Positions 34,276-43,733 of a DNA stretch of 64,000 nucleotides are shown piece after piece (position 1 is the first letter of the stretch; each line of letters begins with the position of its first letter). The notes beneath the pieces were generated by a model. That model had not been told where the DNA came from and did not search any database. It was given only the letters and a program-made list of their open reading frames with translations. This DNA comes from Flavobacterium sp. LPB0248 (GTDB lineage: Bacteria > Bacteroidota > Bacteroidia > Flavobacteriales > Flavobacteriaceae). Both the position numbers and the translations under genes were made by a program. The DNA lies in assembly GCF_013388355.1 (NCBI RefSeq), contig NZ_CP058246.1, positions 2,604,001-2,668,000 on the forward strand. Reading direction: 5' to 3'.

Positions 34276-34279
34276 CAAT

Positions 34280-34312
34280 TTGGTACAAATTGAACTAAAT
34301 GTTGTAATTTTG
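34280..34312 (+). promoter_or_regulatory. dusB promoter
   Basis: TTG (34280-34282), 22 bases, then TAATTTTG (34305-34312) matches the flavobacterial TTG/TAnnTTTG promoter. Transcription would start near 34319, about 9 bases before the ATG at 34328. This also argues against the upstream TTG start that lies inside the hairpin. Confidence 0.55.
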
Positions 34313-34327
34313 CAAAAAATTACGAAG

Positions 34328-35320
34328 ATGGTCAAGATTGGCAACATAGAATTACCCGAATTTCCTTTATTATTAGCTCCGATGGAAGATGTTAGTGATC
34401 CGCCGTTTCGCAGATTATGCAAAACGCATGGCGCTGACATGATGTATTCTGAATTTATTTCGTCGGAAGGATTAATTCGTGACGCTATAAAAAGCCGCAT
34501 GAAGCTGGATATTTTTGATTACGAACGTCCTGTTGGAATCCAGATCTTTGGTGGTGATGAAGAAGCAATGGAAATGTCATCTAAAATTGTTTCTACTGTA
34601 AAACCAGATTTAGTGGATATCAATTTTGGATGTCCAGTAAAAAAAGTCGTTTGTCGTGGTGCAGGTGCAGGAGTTTTAAAAGATGTTGATTTGATGGTTC
34701 GTTTAACGAAAGCCGTTATCAAAGGAACAGATTTGCCTGTTACAGTAAAAACCCGTTTAGGCTGGGATGATAGCTCAATAAATATTGATGAAGTTGCAGA
34801 AAGACTTCAGGACATTGGCGTACAAGCTTTAACAATTCACGCCAGAACTCGTGCTCAAATGTACAAAGGCCATTCTGACTGGTCGCATATTGCACGTGTA
34901 AAAAATAATCCAAGAATTACAATGCCAATTTTCGGAAATGGCGATATCGACAGTCCAGAAAAAGCATTAAAATATAAAAACGAATACGGAATTGACGGTA
35001 TCATGATTGGCCGCGCAGCAATTGGTTATCCGTGGATTTTTAACGAAATCAAGCACTATTTCAAGACAGGCGAACACTTACCTGCTCCAACGGTTATTGA
35101 TCGTGTTGAAGCCGCTAGAAATCATTTGATGTGGTCTATGGAATGGAAAGGCGAGCGTTTAGGAATTGTTGAAATGCGACGTCATTATACCAATTATTTC
35201 AAAGGAATCCATTCGTTTAAAGAATTCAAACAAAAATTGGTTACAACTGATGCCCCTGAAGATTTATTCGCTATTATGAAAGAAATCGAAGAGGTTTACG
35301 CGGGTTATGAGTTTGTTTAA
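34328..35320 (+). CDS. dusB: tRNA-dihydrouridine synthase B
   Basis: A 330-residue FMN enzyme that reduces uridine in the tRNA D-loop. LLAPMEDVSDPPFRRLC, DINFGCPVKKV with the catalytic Cys, GAGAGVL and IHARTR are the family hallmarks. I place the start at the ATG at 34328, because the alternative upstream start lies within a hairpin and ahead of the promoter. It is a housekeeping gene just outside the pigment cluster and is followed by a terminator shared with the convergent gene. Confidence 0.93.
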   Translation: MVKIGNIELPEFPLLLAPMEDVSDPPFRRLCKTHGADMMYSEFISSEGLIRDAIKSRMKLDIFDYERPVGIQIFGGDEEAMEMSSKIVSTVKPDLVDINFGCPVKKVVCRGAGAGVLKDVDLMVRLTKAVIKGTDLPVTVKTRLGWDDSSINIDEVAERLQDIGVQALTIHARTRAQMYKGHSDWSHIARVKNNPRITMPIFGNGDIDSPEKALKYKNEYGIDGIMIGRAAIGYPWIFNEIKHYFKTGEHLPAPTVIDRVEAARNHLMWSMEWKGERLGIVEMRRHYTNYFKGIHSFKEFKQKLVTTDAPEDLFAIMKEIEEVYAGYEFV

Positions 35321-35321
35321 T

Positions 35322-35354
35322 AAAAAAAGGAGAAGTTAAACTTCTCCTTTTTTT
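35322..35354. terminator. Bidirectional terminator
   Basis: AAAAAAAGGAGAAG, a 5-base loop, CTTCTCCTTTTTTT: a 14-bp stem with A-run and T-run on both sides, serving dusB on + and the 35353-36366 gene on -. The stem reaches the minus gene's stop. Confidence 0.85.
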
Positions 35355-36366
35355 ATTTTTTATTTTCAATCTTTAGTAATCTTTTCTCTAAATCATTAAT
35401 TTTTGTGTTTTCTTCCTGAAGTTTTTCTATTTTTTTATTTTGTTCAATAACATAAAGTGTTAGTTCTTCTATTTTCTGTAAAAGTTTAGCATTTATTTCT
35501 CCTAAATTAATACCATTCTCTATAACTTCCTTTTCGCTTGGAATATTTTCTAAATGGCCCTTTTCTTCAATATGTTTTTCAACTTCTTTAAGTGTTGGCA
35601 GATTATACCCTTTTTTAAAAACAAAATCTGACCAATCTAACATATCCACTTTTACTTCTTGCGAATGTATGGTTCCTTTTACATCCAATTTATTTTTGGG
35701 ATTAATCATACCAATGCCTACATTTCCATTTGCTTCAATTCTTACTTTTTCAGTCAAATTCCCATTATTATCTTCTTTTGTCCAAAAAGTTAAATATCCT
35801 GTTGTTGATCCTCCAGATCTTGGCATTCCAATTCTCGCTACTTCAGTATCTCCTTGCTTTGCACTTATTCTACCAACATCAACAAATTGCGCATCATTTC
35901 TAAAGCTTCTCAATGAAATCACAGCTGGCGTTGTATCTGAATTATAAATTTCTAATTTTTCAGTTGGATTAGAAGTCCCAATTCCAACTTTACCTGCTAT
36001 TATTTGATTTCCATTGAAATAATTTGCTCCTCTAGTTGCCAATTCATACCAATTTGGATTTATTGGAGAAGTATCTCCAGATGCTAATTTTCTGAAATAT
36101 AACTTATCATTATCAGCTATCGATGAAGCTATCTGTAATTGATAATTATTATTAGCATTTGGATGCCTAACTACTAACAAATGTTGCCAATTACTTTCTG
36201 GTAATGAACCTATAGGATTAAGTCCATTATAAGTTCCTGAAGCAAGAGGTATTGTAAAATTATCTGTTATGCTTGCCAATCCATTCCCTATTTGTTGGGA
36301 ATTCATGGTCAAAGAAAATAGACCAACTCCAATTGCAATTTGAATTTTTTTAAACTGATTTTTCAT
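35353..36366 (-). CDS. Secreted tail-fibre-like / adhesin-type protein
   Basis: A 337-residue protein with an N-terminal signal-like segment (hydrophobic about 9-21). It has two GxVGIG(T)-NP segments, an arrangement common in Bacteroidota surface and phage tail-fibre-like proteins. The C-terminal DWSDFVFKKGYNLPTLKEVE followed by a coiled coil (about 295-337) is typical of the tail-fibre C-terminal family. It stands alone between terminators. The specific function is unknown; surface adhesion or a structural role is likely. Confidence 0.72.
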   Translation of the reverse strand: MKNQFKKIQIAIGVGLFSLTMNSQQIGNGLASITDNFTIPLASGTYNGLNPIGSLPESNWQHLLVVRHPNANNNYQLQIASSIADNDKLYFRKLASGDTSPINPNWYELATRGANYFNGNQIIAGKVGIGTSNPTEKLEIYNSDTTPAVISLRSFRNDAQFVDVGRISAKQGDTEVARIGMPRSGGSTTGYLTFWTKEDNNGNLTEKVRIEANGNVGIGMINPKNKLDVKGTIHSQEVKVDMLDWSDFVFKKGYNLPTLKEVEKHIEEKGHLENIPSEKEVIENGINLGEINAKLLQKIEELTLYVIEQNKKIEKLQEENTKINDLEKRLLKIENKK

Positions 36367-36446
36367 TATTTTTTAAATATGTTAGATTATTTCAAAAATT
36401 AAAAAAAAGATTTTATCTACAAACCTTTACCCTTTAAATTTAAAAT

Positions 36447-36480
36447 AAAAAAAGCCTTCAAAATTTGAAGGTCTTTTTTG
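36447..36480 (-). terminator. Terminator of the MATE gene
   Basis: AAAAAAGCCTTCAAA and TTTGAAGGTCTTTTTT pair with one bulged base over a minimal loop, directly after the minus-strand stop at 36485; T-rich on the minus strand. It also lies in front of the 35353-36366 gene, insulating it. Confidence 0.75.
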
Positions 36481-36484
36481 TTTA

Positions 36485-37912
36485 TTAAACTTGAACTCGT
36501 TTCCACTTTCCCCTTTTATAGAAAAATATTCCCGCTAAAGTGATTGCGGTTTCAGCAACAGGAATAGCAATAAAAACTCCTGTCGGTCCCATATTAAAAT
36601 GTTTTGCAAGAACAAAAGCTAATGGAATTTGAAACAGCCAAAATCCGAAAAAGTTAATTCCTGTTGGTGTCCAAGTGTCTCCAGCTCCGTTAAACGTGTT
36701 AATTAAAACCATTCCGATTCCGTAGAAAATAAAACCGATGCTCATAATTTGTAAAGCTTCTATTGCAATGGTTTTTACTTCTTCGTCATTCGTGAAAAAC
36801 GAAATAATATATTGCCCGAAAACCAAAGTAATAATCATAATTGTAGTCATGAAAATTACATTATATCGGGCCGTTGTATAAACCGATTTTTCGGCACGTT
36901 CGATTTGTTTTGCTCCTAAATTTTGTCCAACCAAAGTAGCAGCAGCATTGCTCAATCCCCAAGCTGGAAGTATGAAAAACATCATTATTCTTAAAGCCGT
37001 CTGGTAACCTGCAGAACCGTGATCGCCACCAGTTGTCGCAACTAACTGTGCTAAGAAAATCCAACTGCAAGATGCTATTACAAACTGTAGAATTCCAGGC
37101 GCAGCAATTTTTACCAAACCTCGTATCTGTTTAAAATCGGGTGCGAAATAAGGTATTTTGATTTTTAAAATTCCATTTCCAAAAAATAAATGATAAATCT
37201 GATACAAAACTCCAATACTTCTTCCGATAGTGGTTGCCAAAGCGGCGCCTACTAGTCCGAAAGCGGGAATTGGTCCGAAACCATTAATTAGAACTGGACA
37301 TAAAATAATATTACAAATGTTAGCAATCCAAAGGCTTTTCATTGCAATGGCGGCATTTCCTGCACCTCGAAAGATTCCGTTTATTAAGAACAAAAGCATA
37401 ATACATAAACTGGAACCAGTCATAATTTGAGTAAAACGGAAACCATGTTCGGCCGATTCTACAGAAGAACCCATTAAAATTAAAATATCTCTTGCGTATA
37501 TAATTCCTAAAATGCTCATTACACTATTAATAGCAAATGCAATTATAATGGCTTGCATTCCAGCTTTGGCTGCAGCAACAGGATCTTTTTCTCCAATTCT
37601 TCGTGCAACTACTGCGGTTGCGGCCATACTCATTCCGATAGCGAGTGAATAAATTACGGTTAGCACAGATTCGGTTAATCCAACGGTCTGGATCGCAAAA
37701 CTGCTATGCTCTAGATGCCCAACAAAATACAAGTCGACTAAAGCAAAAACCGATTCCATCATCATTTCCAAAACCATCGGAATGGCCAATAGAATTACGG
37801 CTTTTTTGATACTTCCAGAAGTATAATCAAAAGATTCGTCGCCTTTTAAAGCTTGTTTTAGTGTGGTAAAAATTTTGGAAATAAAACCTTCCTTTATAGA
37901 TGTTTCTGTCAT
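36485..37912 (-). CDS. MATE-family multidrug efflux transporter
   Basis: A 475-residue polytopic protein with about 12 predicted helices in two homologous halves. The starts of the repeats are seen in IKKAVILLAIPMVLEMMM (about 34) and LVKIAAPGILQF (about 265), and GAGNAAIAMKS and GAGDTWTPTG are the matching GxGxxx-type segments. Such NorM-like pumps exchange drugs for Na+ or H+ at the inner membrane. It is monocistronic between a terminator and a 172-base gap in which I see no clear element. There is no direct link to the pigment cluster. Confidence 0.9.
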   Translation of the reverse strand: MTETSIKEGFISKIFTTLKQALKGDESFDYTSGSIKKAVILLAIPMVLEMMMESVFALVDLYFVGHLEHSSFAIQTVGLTESVLTVIYSLAIGMSMAATAVVARRIGEKDPVAAAKAGMQAIIIAFAINSVMSILGIIYARDILILMGSSVESAEHGFRFTQIMTGSSLCIMLLFLINGIFRGAGNAAIAMKSLWIANICNIILCPVLINGFGPIPAFGLVGAALATTIGRSIGVLYQIYHLFFGNGILKIKIPYFAPDFKQIRGLVKIAAPGILQFVIASCSWIFLAQLVATTGGDHGSAGYQTALRIMMFFILPAWGLSNAAATLVGQNLGAKQIERAEKSVYTTARYNVIFMTTIMIITLVFGQYIISFFTNDEEVKTIAIEALQIMSIGFIFYGIGMVLINTFNGAGDTWTPTGINFFGFWLFQIPLAFVLAKHFNMGPTGVFIAIPVAETAITLAGIFFYKRGKWKRVQV

Positions 37913-38084
37913 GATATTTTAGGATAATAAATGATAAAATGGTTCAGATGTATAAATCTGAACTGAAAAAGTAAAAACGTAAGTATCCTAATTATTCTAA
38001 AAAATAAAATAGGATTAGGCAGAAACAATCATATGCTGTAGATTTTCAAGGCAGTAAATATAATTAATATTTCTAAAGAAGAAA

Positions 38085-39284
38085 TTAATCGAGTAATTTT
38101 TTACTTACTCGACTGCTTGCAATTAATGATGCAACAAACCCTAATGAAATTATTGTAGCCATCACGACTAGAACATTTTCTACTGTAAAAACAACTGGAT
38201 AAGCCAAAGTTGGTGTAATCATGATGAGTTCGAATTTCTGTTGCAAAATAACAAGGATTATCCCTAAAGCAAGTCCGATTAAACCACCAAAAACACTTAA
38301 TAAAGTTCCTTGTAACAGAAATATTTTTCGAAGATCACCAATATCTGATCCTAAATTGAAAAGGGTTTTAAGATTTCCTTTCTTTTCCAAAATCATCATA
38401 ATCAATGCACCAATCAGATTAAAAAGCGCTACGATGATTACTAGGGTAAATATGAGGTAAACAGCAATGTTCTCAGTATTAAGCATTTTATATAAAGACT
38501 CATTTAACTGTGCTCTATTTTTTAAAGTGATTTTATTTTTAAAAATAGAATTTAGCTGTGCCTTTATTGCTCCTTCGTCTGCGTTTTCTTTTAATTTAAA
38601 TTCTAATCCTGAGATTTGATTGTGCTTGTACATTAACAATTCCTGCACTAATCCTAAATCTGCAAATACATATTTTGAATCTAAATCTTCGCTGATTGAA
38701 TAAATTCCAACAGGTAGAACATCGGTTTTATTAAAAGCTTCTTCTGGATTTTCGATTCCGCCTTTTCCTGGTTTTGGAGCAAAAACCTGTAAGGGATTTT
38801 CAAAATCTAAAATTCCCATGGAAAAATTTTGAGCTAAACCATAACCAATTACAACCTGATAACTATCTGGTTTCAGCCATTGGCCGTTAAAAAGTTTTTT
38901 CTTGATATCGTTGACAACGGGATATAAACTGTCAACTCCTTTCAAATACGTAACCTGCTGTTTGTCTTTGAATAAAAACAAAACGCGCTCTTCTATAATT
39001 TTGGTGTACGAAGCAACATCATTGATTTTCTTAATCTGATTTTCTTGATCAGGTGTAAATGAAAAAGACTTTCCGTAGGTACTGGTCAATTTTAAATCAG
39101 GATCAATTTCGTTTGTAAATGAAAGGCTGAAAACCTTTAATCCGCTAAAAACAGATAAAACCACAAACAAAGCCATCGTTCCAACAATGATTCCCATGCT
39201 GGCAATACGATTGATGATATTAATAGCATTGTTTTTACTGCTGCTAAAAATATAACGTTTGGCTATGTATAAGGGGAAATTCAA
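38085..39284 (-). CDS. LolC/E-type (FtsX-like) ABC permease
   Basis: A 399-residue permease: an N-terminal helix (about 22-47), a periplasmic domain (about 48-255) and three C-terminal helices in an FtsX domain, the MacB/LolCE layout. Its N-terminus (YIAKRYIFSSSKNNAINIINRIA) is typical of lipoprotein-releasing system permeases. The ATPase is not adjacent. It sits 1 base after rbfA on the same strand, so the two share an operon. Expected to extract lipoproteins from the inner membrane. Confidence 0.83.
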   Translation of the reverse strand: MNFPLYIAKRYIFSSSKNNAINIINRIASMGIIVGTMALFVVLSVFSGLKVFSLSFTNEIDPDLKLTSTYGKSFSFTPDQENQIKKINDVASYTKIIEERVLFLFKDKQQVTYLKGVDSLYPVVNDIKKKLFNGQWLKPDSYQVVIGYGLAQNFSMGILDFENPLQVFAPKPGKGGIENPEEAFNKTDVLPVGIYSISEDLDSKYVFADLGLVQELLMYKHNQISGLEFKLKENADEGAIKAQLNSIFKNKITLKNRAQLNESLYKMLNTENIAVYLIFTLVIIVALFNLIGALIMMILEKKGNLKTLFNLGSDIGDLRKIFLLQGTLLSVFGGLIGLALGIILVILQQKFELIMITPTLAYPVVFTVENVLVVMATIISLGFVASLIASSRVSKKLLD

Positions 39285-39285
39285 A

Positions 39286-39678
39286 TTATGATTTTCTTCT
39301 TTTTTCTAACAGCTCTCTGTTTTCTATTGGGTTTTCTTTTCCTGCAAGTGCATTGTCGATTTTCTCGATATAATCTAATGAATCGTCTATGAAGAATACT
39401 AAATTCGGAACTCGGCGTAATTGCAAACGAACACGCTGTGATAAATCATGCTTGATTAATGTTGTATTGGTTTTAATTGCCTCTAATGTTTCTTTGGCTT
39501 TTTCTTGCGGAAAAATACTTAAATATACTGTTGCCACAGACAAATCTGTAGTTACACTTACTTTGGATACAGAAATTACCAAGTTTGTAATTCCATTTTT
39601 TCTCACTTCACCTTGCAAAATGTCAACCAGATCTTTCTGAATAACACCGCCTATTTTTTTCTGTCTATTTGTTTCCAT
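39286..39678 (-). CDS. rbfA: Ribosome-binding factor A
   Basis: A 130-residue cold-shock ribosome maturation factor with the KH-like fold: KIGGVIQKDLVDILQGEV, VSVTTDLSVATVYLSIFP and the RVRLQLRRVPNLVFFIDDSLDYIEKID core. It helps mature the 16S 5' end in the 30S subunit. A TAnnTTTG box ends 5 bases before the ATG, suggesting a nearly leaderless message. The permease gene follows immediately. Confidence 0.93.
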   Translation of the reverse strand: METNRQKKIGGVIQKDLVDILQGEVRKNGITNLVISVSKVSVTTDLSVATVYLSIFPQEKAKETLEAIKTNTTLIKHDLSQRVRLQLRRVPNLVFFIDDSLDYIEKIDNALAGKENPIENRELLEKRRKS

Positions 39679-39682
39679 ACTG

Positions 39683-39690
39683 CAAAAATA
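39683..39690 (-). promoter_or_regulatory. -7 box abutting the rbfA start
   Basis: TATTTTTG on the minus strand fits TAnnTTTG and ends 4 bases before the rbfA ATG (39678), implying a start site at or near the A of ATG. No -33 TTG is seen. Confidence 0.35.
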
Positions 39691-39802
39691 CTAAAATTTA
39701 GTCGTATTACATGTTCTTTTAATCGTTTTAAAAGCTGATAAAGATCATAGCGTTTGAGGGAAATATTCTACATATTTGATATAAATATAAAACTAATCTA
39801 TC

Positions 39803-40222
39803 ATGAAAAAAAGAGAACCAATTAGTCATATTATGACTAAAACCGTAGTGACTGCAAACGAAAAAGATGACTTGAAAACTGTAGTTGAAAAATTAAAAAC
39901 AAATACTATCCGTCATATTCCAATTGTAAAAGGTAAAGAAGTAATCGGAATAATAAGTCGAACTGATATTAATCGATTAACTTTTGGAGCTTTATTTGAA
40001 GGTCAGGACAATGCCGATGAAGCTATACTAGAAATGCTGACTGTTCCTCAGGTTATGACTTCGAAACCAAAAACAGTTTCGTCTGATACCATAATCAGGG
40101 ACTTAGCAGAAATTTTTGTGAAAGAAGATTTTCATGCTCTTCCTGTTGTTGACAATGGAGAATTGAAAGGAATTGTTACCACAACAGATGTTGTAAAATA
40201 TTTTCTAGAACAATACGATTAA
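39803..40222 (+). CDS. CBS-domain pair protein
   Basis: A 139-residue protein consisting of two CBS domains and little else. Each repeat is visible: HIMTKTVVTAN...RHIPIVKGKEVIGIISRTDI and QVMTSKPKTVS...HALPVVDNGELKGIVTTTDVV. CBS pairs bind adenine nucleotides and regulate partners. It is a stand-alone sensor with no fused enzyme, preceded by a 124-base gap and followed by a terminator. Its partner cannot be told from the window. Confidence 0.9.
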   Translation: MKKREPISHIMTKTVVTANEKDDLKTVVEKLKTNTIRHIPIVKGKEVIGIISRTDINRLTFGALFEGQDNADEAILEMLTVPQVMTSKPKTVSSDTIIRDLAEIFVKEDFHALPVVDNGELKGIVTTTDVVKYFLEQYD

Positions 40223-40230
40223 ATTATAAT

Positions 40231-40260
40231 AAAAAAGGGAGCTAAATGCTCCCTTAAATT
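40231..40260. terminator. Terminator between convergent CBS and EnvC-like genes
   Basis: AAGGGAGC, loop TAAAT, GCTCCCTT: an 8-bp stem (40235-40255) flanked by an A-run on the left and a T-containing tail on the right, between convergent stops at 40222 and 40262. Works mainly for the minus gene. Confidence 0.7.
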
Positions 40261-40261
40261 T

Positions 40262-41515
40262 TTATCTGCTTTGCAGCCATCCTTCCGGATTATTGTTTGA
40301 TGTATTTTGCAGAATCAAGAATTTAATAATGGTTTTTCCTGTATCACCACTTGTTCTCACTTTTCCGATGTTTTGCTTAATAGTTACTTTATCTCCTTGA
40401 CTAACCGAAACTGAACTTAAGTTTTGATAAACGGTAAAGAAGTCTCCATGCTGAATTACAACTGCTTTATTTACTGGCGATAATACAATAACCTTAGAAA
40501 CTTCTCCCGCAAATACTGCTCTAGCGCTTGCGCCATCTTCGGTAGTAATTTCAACTCCAGAATTATGAACTGTAATTGACGGATGCAATGGGTGTGGCTG
40601 ATCTCCATAACCAAGAGAAATAAATCCTTTTTCTACTGGCCAAGGCAATCTTCCTCTGTTTGCTTTAAAGTCAGCAGCTAGAATTTTATCTTCTGGTGTC
40701 AAAGCAATTTTAGAAGAAGAAACCGGTGCTTTTGCTTCACTAGAACCTGGATTTGCTTTTGCTCTTTCTGCAGCCGCTTTTCTATTGGCTTCTGCAATGG
40801 CTTCACGAATTAAACGGTCAATTTGTTTGTCAATGCGTTTAGATTCGTTTTGTTTTGATCGAATATCGGCAGCAATTTTATTTTTATCTTTTTTAAGAGC
40901 ATTAACCAATTTTTGCTGTTCTTTTTTCTCTGCTTCCAGAGTAACTTTCTCTTTTTGGTTTTCAGCAATTATCTTCTTTTTTACCTGTCTTTGTCCGTCA
41001 AGTTTTGCATTAAAATCAACTAATTGTGCTGTTTTTGACTGAATTTCAAGACCTTGATTTTTTCTAAAAGTGGTATATTGCTTTAAATATTGTGCTCTTT
41101 TGTAGGCTTGCAAAAAACTTTCAGAAGATAAAATGAACATCGCTCGGCTTTGCTCAGAACGGCTTTTGTACGATTTTAAAATCATTTCAGCATAATCTTC
41201 CTTTAGGACTTTTAGTTCTTTCTTAAGTTTATTTACCTGGACTTGATTAATATACATATCATTACTAATCAGTTTTTCCTGTTTTGCTGTAGTATTAATT
41301 AATTTCTCTTTTAGCTTAATTTTATTTGCCTGAATTAAATATTCACTCACAGCAGATTTCTCTTTTTTTCGAACAGACTGAAGCATCTTTTCGTTATCTC
41401 TGATTTCCTGCTGAATTTGAGCTTTACGCTGTTCCAGTTTTTCTTGCTGAGAATCCTGTGCCCATACAAATGTAGTGGCACAAATTAGAACTAGGCTTAG
41501 GAGAAATTTTGGCAT
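40262..41515 (-). CDS. EnvC-like murein hydrolase activator (degenerate M23 domain)
   Basis: A 417-residue secreted protein: a signal peptide ending VWAQ (about 20), a long coiled coil (about 22-250) and a C-terminal LytM/M23 domain (about 310-410). Zinc ligands of active M23 are missing: YQNLS replaces YxHLS, and FLILQN stands where HLHFE would be. EnvC-type proteins with such dead domains activate amidases during daughter-cell separation. That role is inferred for this gene. A TAAATTTG box (41535-41542) lies 20 bases upstream of its ATG. Confidence 0.87.
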   Translation of the reverse strand: MPKFLLSLVLICATTFVWAQDSQQEKLEQRKAQIQQEIRDNEKMLQSVRKKEKSAVSEYLIQANKIKLKEKLINTTAKQEKLISNDMYINQVQVNKLKKELKVLKEDYAEMILKSYKSRSEQSRAMFILSSESFLQAYKRAQYLKQYTTFRKNQGLEIQSKTAQLVDFNAKLDGQRQVKKKIIAENQKEKVTLEAEKKEQQKLVNALKKDKNKIAADIRSKQNESKRIDKQIDRLIREAIAEANRKAAAERAKANPGSSEAKAPVSSSKIALTPEDKILAADFKANRGRLPWPVEKGFISLGYGDQPHPLHPSITVHNSGVEITTEDGASARAVFAGEVSKVIVLSPVNKAVVIQHGDFFTVYQNLSSVSVSQGDKVTIKQNIGKVRTSGDTGKTIIKFLILQNTSNNNPEGWLQSR

Positions 41516-41539
41516 GTTTATGTTTTTATTTTTGCAAAT

Positions 41540-42319
41540 TTACTTAATTGTAACTTTTTTATAACCGCTTGGAACGCTATACGGAAAAGAAAGTTCTTCA
41601 TTAAATGAAATATTGTTGTAATTCAAATTAATACTTGTTTTGCCTTTTGGCTGAACGGCATTGATTTCTATACTTGTCGGTAATATTCCTTGATCAAAAT
41701 TTTTAGTGTCCGAGTAGGCAATTTGCAACGTTCTGTTTTCAGACGGTTGTGAAATCTCTTCTTTCTGAATTAGATATTTCTCTCCATCTAAGAAAAAGGT
41801 CTTCTTCAAATTAGCATCTTTTTCTTCGTCTAATCTAAAAAGATTTTCTACAATAGTCTGCGTATATTTTCCTTTTCTTAAATCGTCAAAAGCTTCTCCA
41901 ATCAATAGATTTTGAACTTTAGAATAATCTAAATCTGTTCCAAGCCATTTGCTTAAACTTGTAAAGTCACCTTCATAGTAAGTTCCGTTCATTTTCTCGT
42001 AATAACTTACTGCAGAAGGTGTTATTAAAGCTTTTGCCATTGTAATTCCTAAAAAACGAACACTTATTAAAATCTGCTTGTCTTTTTCGATTCTAATTTC
42101 GGCAGTAACATTTTGGCTTTGTTTTTCATCAGCATATCTTGCGCTCGCTTTTATGTACAAGGTCGAAAAATCCAACTTGTTGTCGTAATGTTTTTCAATT
42201 ACTTTTTTGTCTTCTTTCTCTACAATTGTTTGGCTTGTATTTCCTTGCACTGCTACTGCTTTCGATTTACATGAAATTACAGCAAGAGACAATACTAGTA
42301 TTGATATATATTTTTTCAT
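41540..42319 (-). CDS. DUF4292-family lipoprotein
   Basis: A 259-residue lipoprotein: a signal peptide ending VISCKSK with Cys near 17. The body contains QILISVRFLGITMAKALITPSAVSYYEKMNGTYYEGD, the core of DUF4292, a Bacteroidota family with a LolA/LolB-like fold. It is in an operon with the TPR gene (13 bases upstream) and the EnvC-like gene (24 bases downstream); this triplet is conserved in flavobacteria from memory. An outer-membrane or periplasmic role is likely. Exact function unknown. Confidence 0.86.
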   Translation of the reverse strand: MKKYISILVLSLAVISCKSKAVAVQGNTSQTIVEKEDKKVIEKHYDNKLDFSTLYIKASARYADEKQSQNVTAEIRIEKDKQILISVRFLGITMAKALITPSAVSYYEKMNGTYYEGDFTSLSKWLGTDLDYSKVQNLLIGEAFDDLRKGKYTQTIVENLFRLDEEKDANLKKTFFLDGEKYLIQKEEISQPSENRTLQIAYSDTKNFDQGILPTSIEINAVQPKGKTSINLNYNNISFNEELSFPYSVPSGYKKVTIK

Positions 42320-42332
42320 CTGAATTCTCTTT

Positions 42333-43685
42333 TTATTTTTTCTTTTTTAATACTTCATTTGCCTTCAAAAAGTATTCCTCTTTTTTCTTTGCATCTCCCA
42401 ATCCATTGTATGCCTCTCCTAGCTGAATATTAAAATTTGATTCCAATTTTACGTCATCCACCACATAATCAAGACCCATTTCTAAGACGGTTTTTGCATT
42501 TTTAAATTGTTTCTGCTGATTACTTCCTAAACCAGCATAATAGTAAAACTGAGCCTGACTCGGATAAACCTCGATCAACATCATGGCTCTTTTGGTCATT
42601 GGCTCATATTGTTTTGCCTGCGCATAGGCTTCAAGCACTAGCATATTGGTTTCAAGATCTGTATCTGAATTTGCCTTTAAATCTTTTTCATAATATTTAA
42701 TGGCATTTTCAAATTGTCCTTTGCTGTGATAAAATTTTCCAATTTCTTTGGCAACGTCAACATCTTTATCATTATCAAAATAGGAAATGGCTTTTTCTAA
42801 ATCGGCAGCATACTGTGGATTTTTATTTACATAAATCAAAAATTCATTCAAAGTTCTGTGTTTGATTTTTGAATCGATTTTTGAACTAGCTAAAATCACA
42901 TTCATCGATTTTATAGCTTTGTCTGCTTGATTGGCATCTAAATACGTTTTGAACAAACTCACCTGTCCCCATTCTGAATTTGGAATTTCTTTAGCCAGCT
43001 GTTTTGCTACTTCAAGTGATTTTTCGTTTTCATTACTTTTTGAATACAAAAGAATCAAATTCAAATAATTGGATTCTTCCTTTGGATCCTTTTTAATCTG
43101 CTGAATCAAATTATCAATTTCAGCATTCTGATATTTTCCTTGTGATAAAATCTGCGCTTTGTAAATCTCTCGATCAGATGATTTTCCGAACTTATCATTC
43201 ATTTCATTAATCGCTGTCAATGCCTTATCATATTGATTGGTAATCATGTATAGCGAAATCAAATCGTCTTTATACTCTTCGTCAAAAACAATTATTTTTT
43301 GAATAATTTCTATTGCCAGCGGATAATTTTTTGTCTCGTAACTTACATCATAAATTCCGAGCCAAAACCATTTGTTTTTAGGATCAAGCTGTGTGGCTTT
43401 TTCAAAAGCCGTCTGTGCATTTTGATATTCTTTAAGCGCAAAATAGTTTTTCCCTAATTCAAAATAAGCTACTGCATCATTGGGTTTAAGTTTAATACAT
43501 TTCTCCAATGATACAATCGCTTTATCATAATTTTCAATTCCTTTTTGTTTTAACGATTCATAAAATGAGTCTTGATATTCGTCTGTTGCCATAGCAATAT
43601 CCTCGGGTTCTGTCTGAGCAAAAACCGAAAATGATGTGCTGAATAAAGCAAAAACCAATATTGTAAAAACTCCTTTTTTAATCAT
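42333..43685 (-). CDS. Secreted tetratricopeptide repeat protein
   Basis: A 450-residue protein with a signal peptide (ending VFAQT) and several TPR units. The clearest are AVAYFELGKNYFALKEYQNAQTAFEKATQLDPKN at about 73-106 and FYHSKGQFENAIKYYEKDL near 300. It is an extracytoplasmic scaffold. It heads the TPR, DUF4292, EnvC-like gene set; together they may coordinate envelope assembly. No enzymatic motif. Confidence 0.87.
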   Translation of the reverse strand: MIKKGVFTILVFALFSTSFSVFAQTEPEDIAMATDEYQDSFYESLKQKGIENYDKAIVSLEKCIKLKPNDAVAYFELGKNYFALKEYQNAQTAFEKATQLDPKNKWFWLGIYDVSYETKNYPLAIEIIQKIIVFDEEYKDDLISLYMITNQYDKALTAINEMNDKFGKSSDREIYKAQILSQGKYQNAEIDNLIQQIKKDPKEESNYLNLILLYSKSNENEKSLEVAKQLAKEIPNSEWGQVSLFKTYLDANQADKAIKSMNVILASSKIDSKIKHRTLNEFLIYVNKNPQYAADLEKAISYFDNDKDVDVAKEIGKFYHSKGQFENAIKYYEKDLKANSDTDLETNMLVLEAYAQAKQYEPMTKRAMMLIEVYPSQAQFYYYAGLGSNQQKQFKNAKTVLEMGLDYVVDDVKLESNFNIQLGEAYNGLGDAKKKEEYFLKANEVLKKKK

Positions 43686-43733
43686 TTTTAAAAATTACAT
43701 TTTAAACAAAACGAAACTTTGCTAATTTTTATT

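Noticed and set aside
34244..34327. Upstream TTG start for dusB
   Set aside because: Lies inside the 33-bp hairpin and ahead of the predicted promoter; the ATG at 34328 begins the conserved domain.
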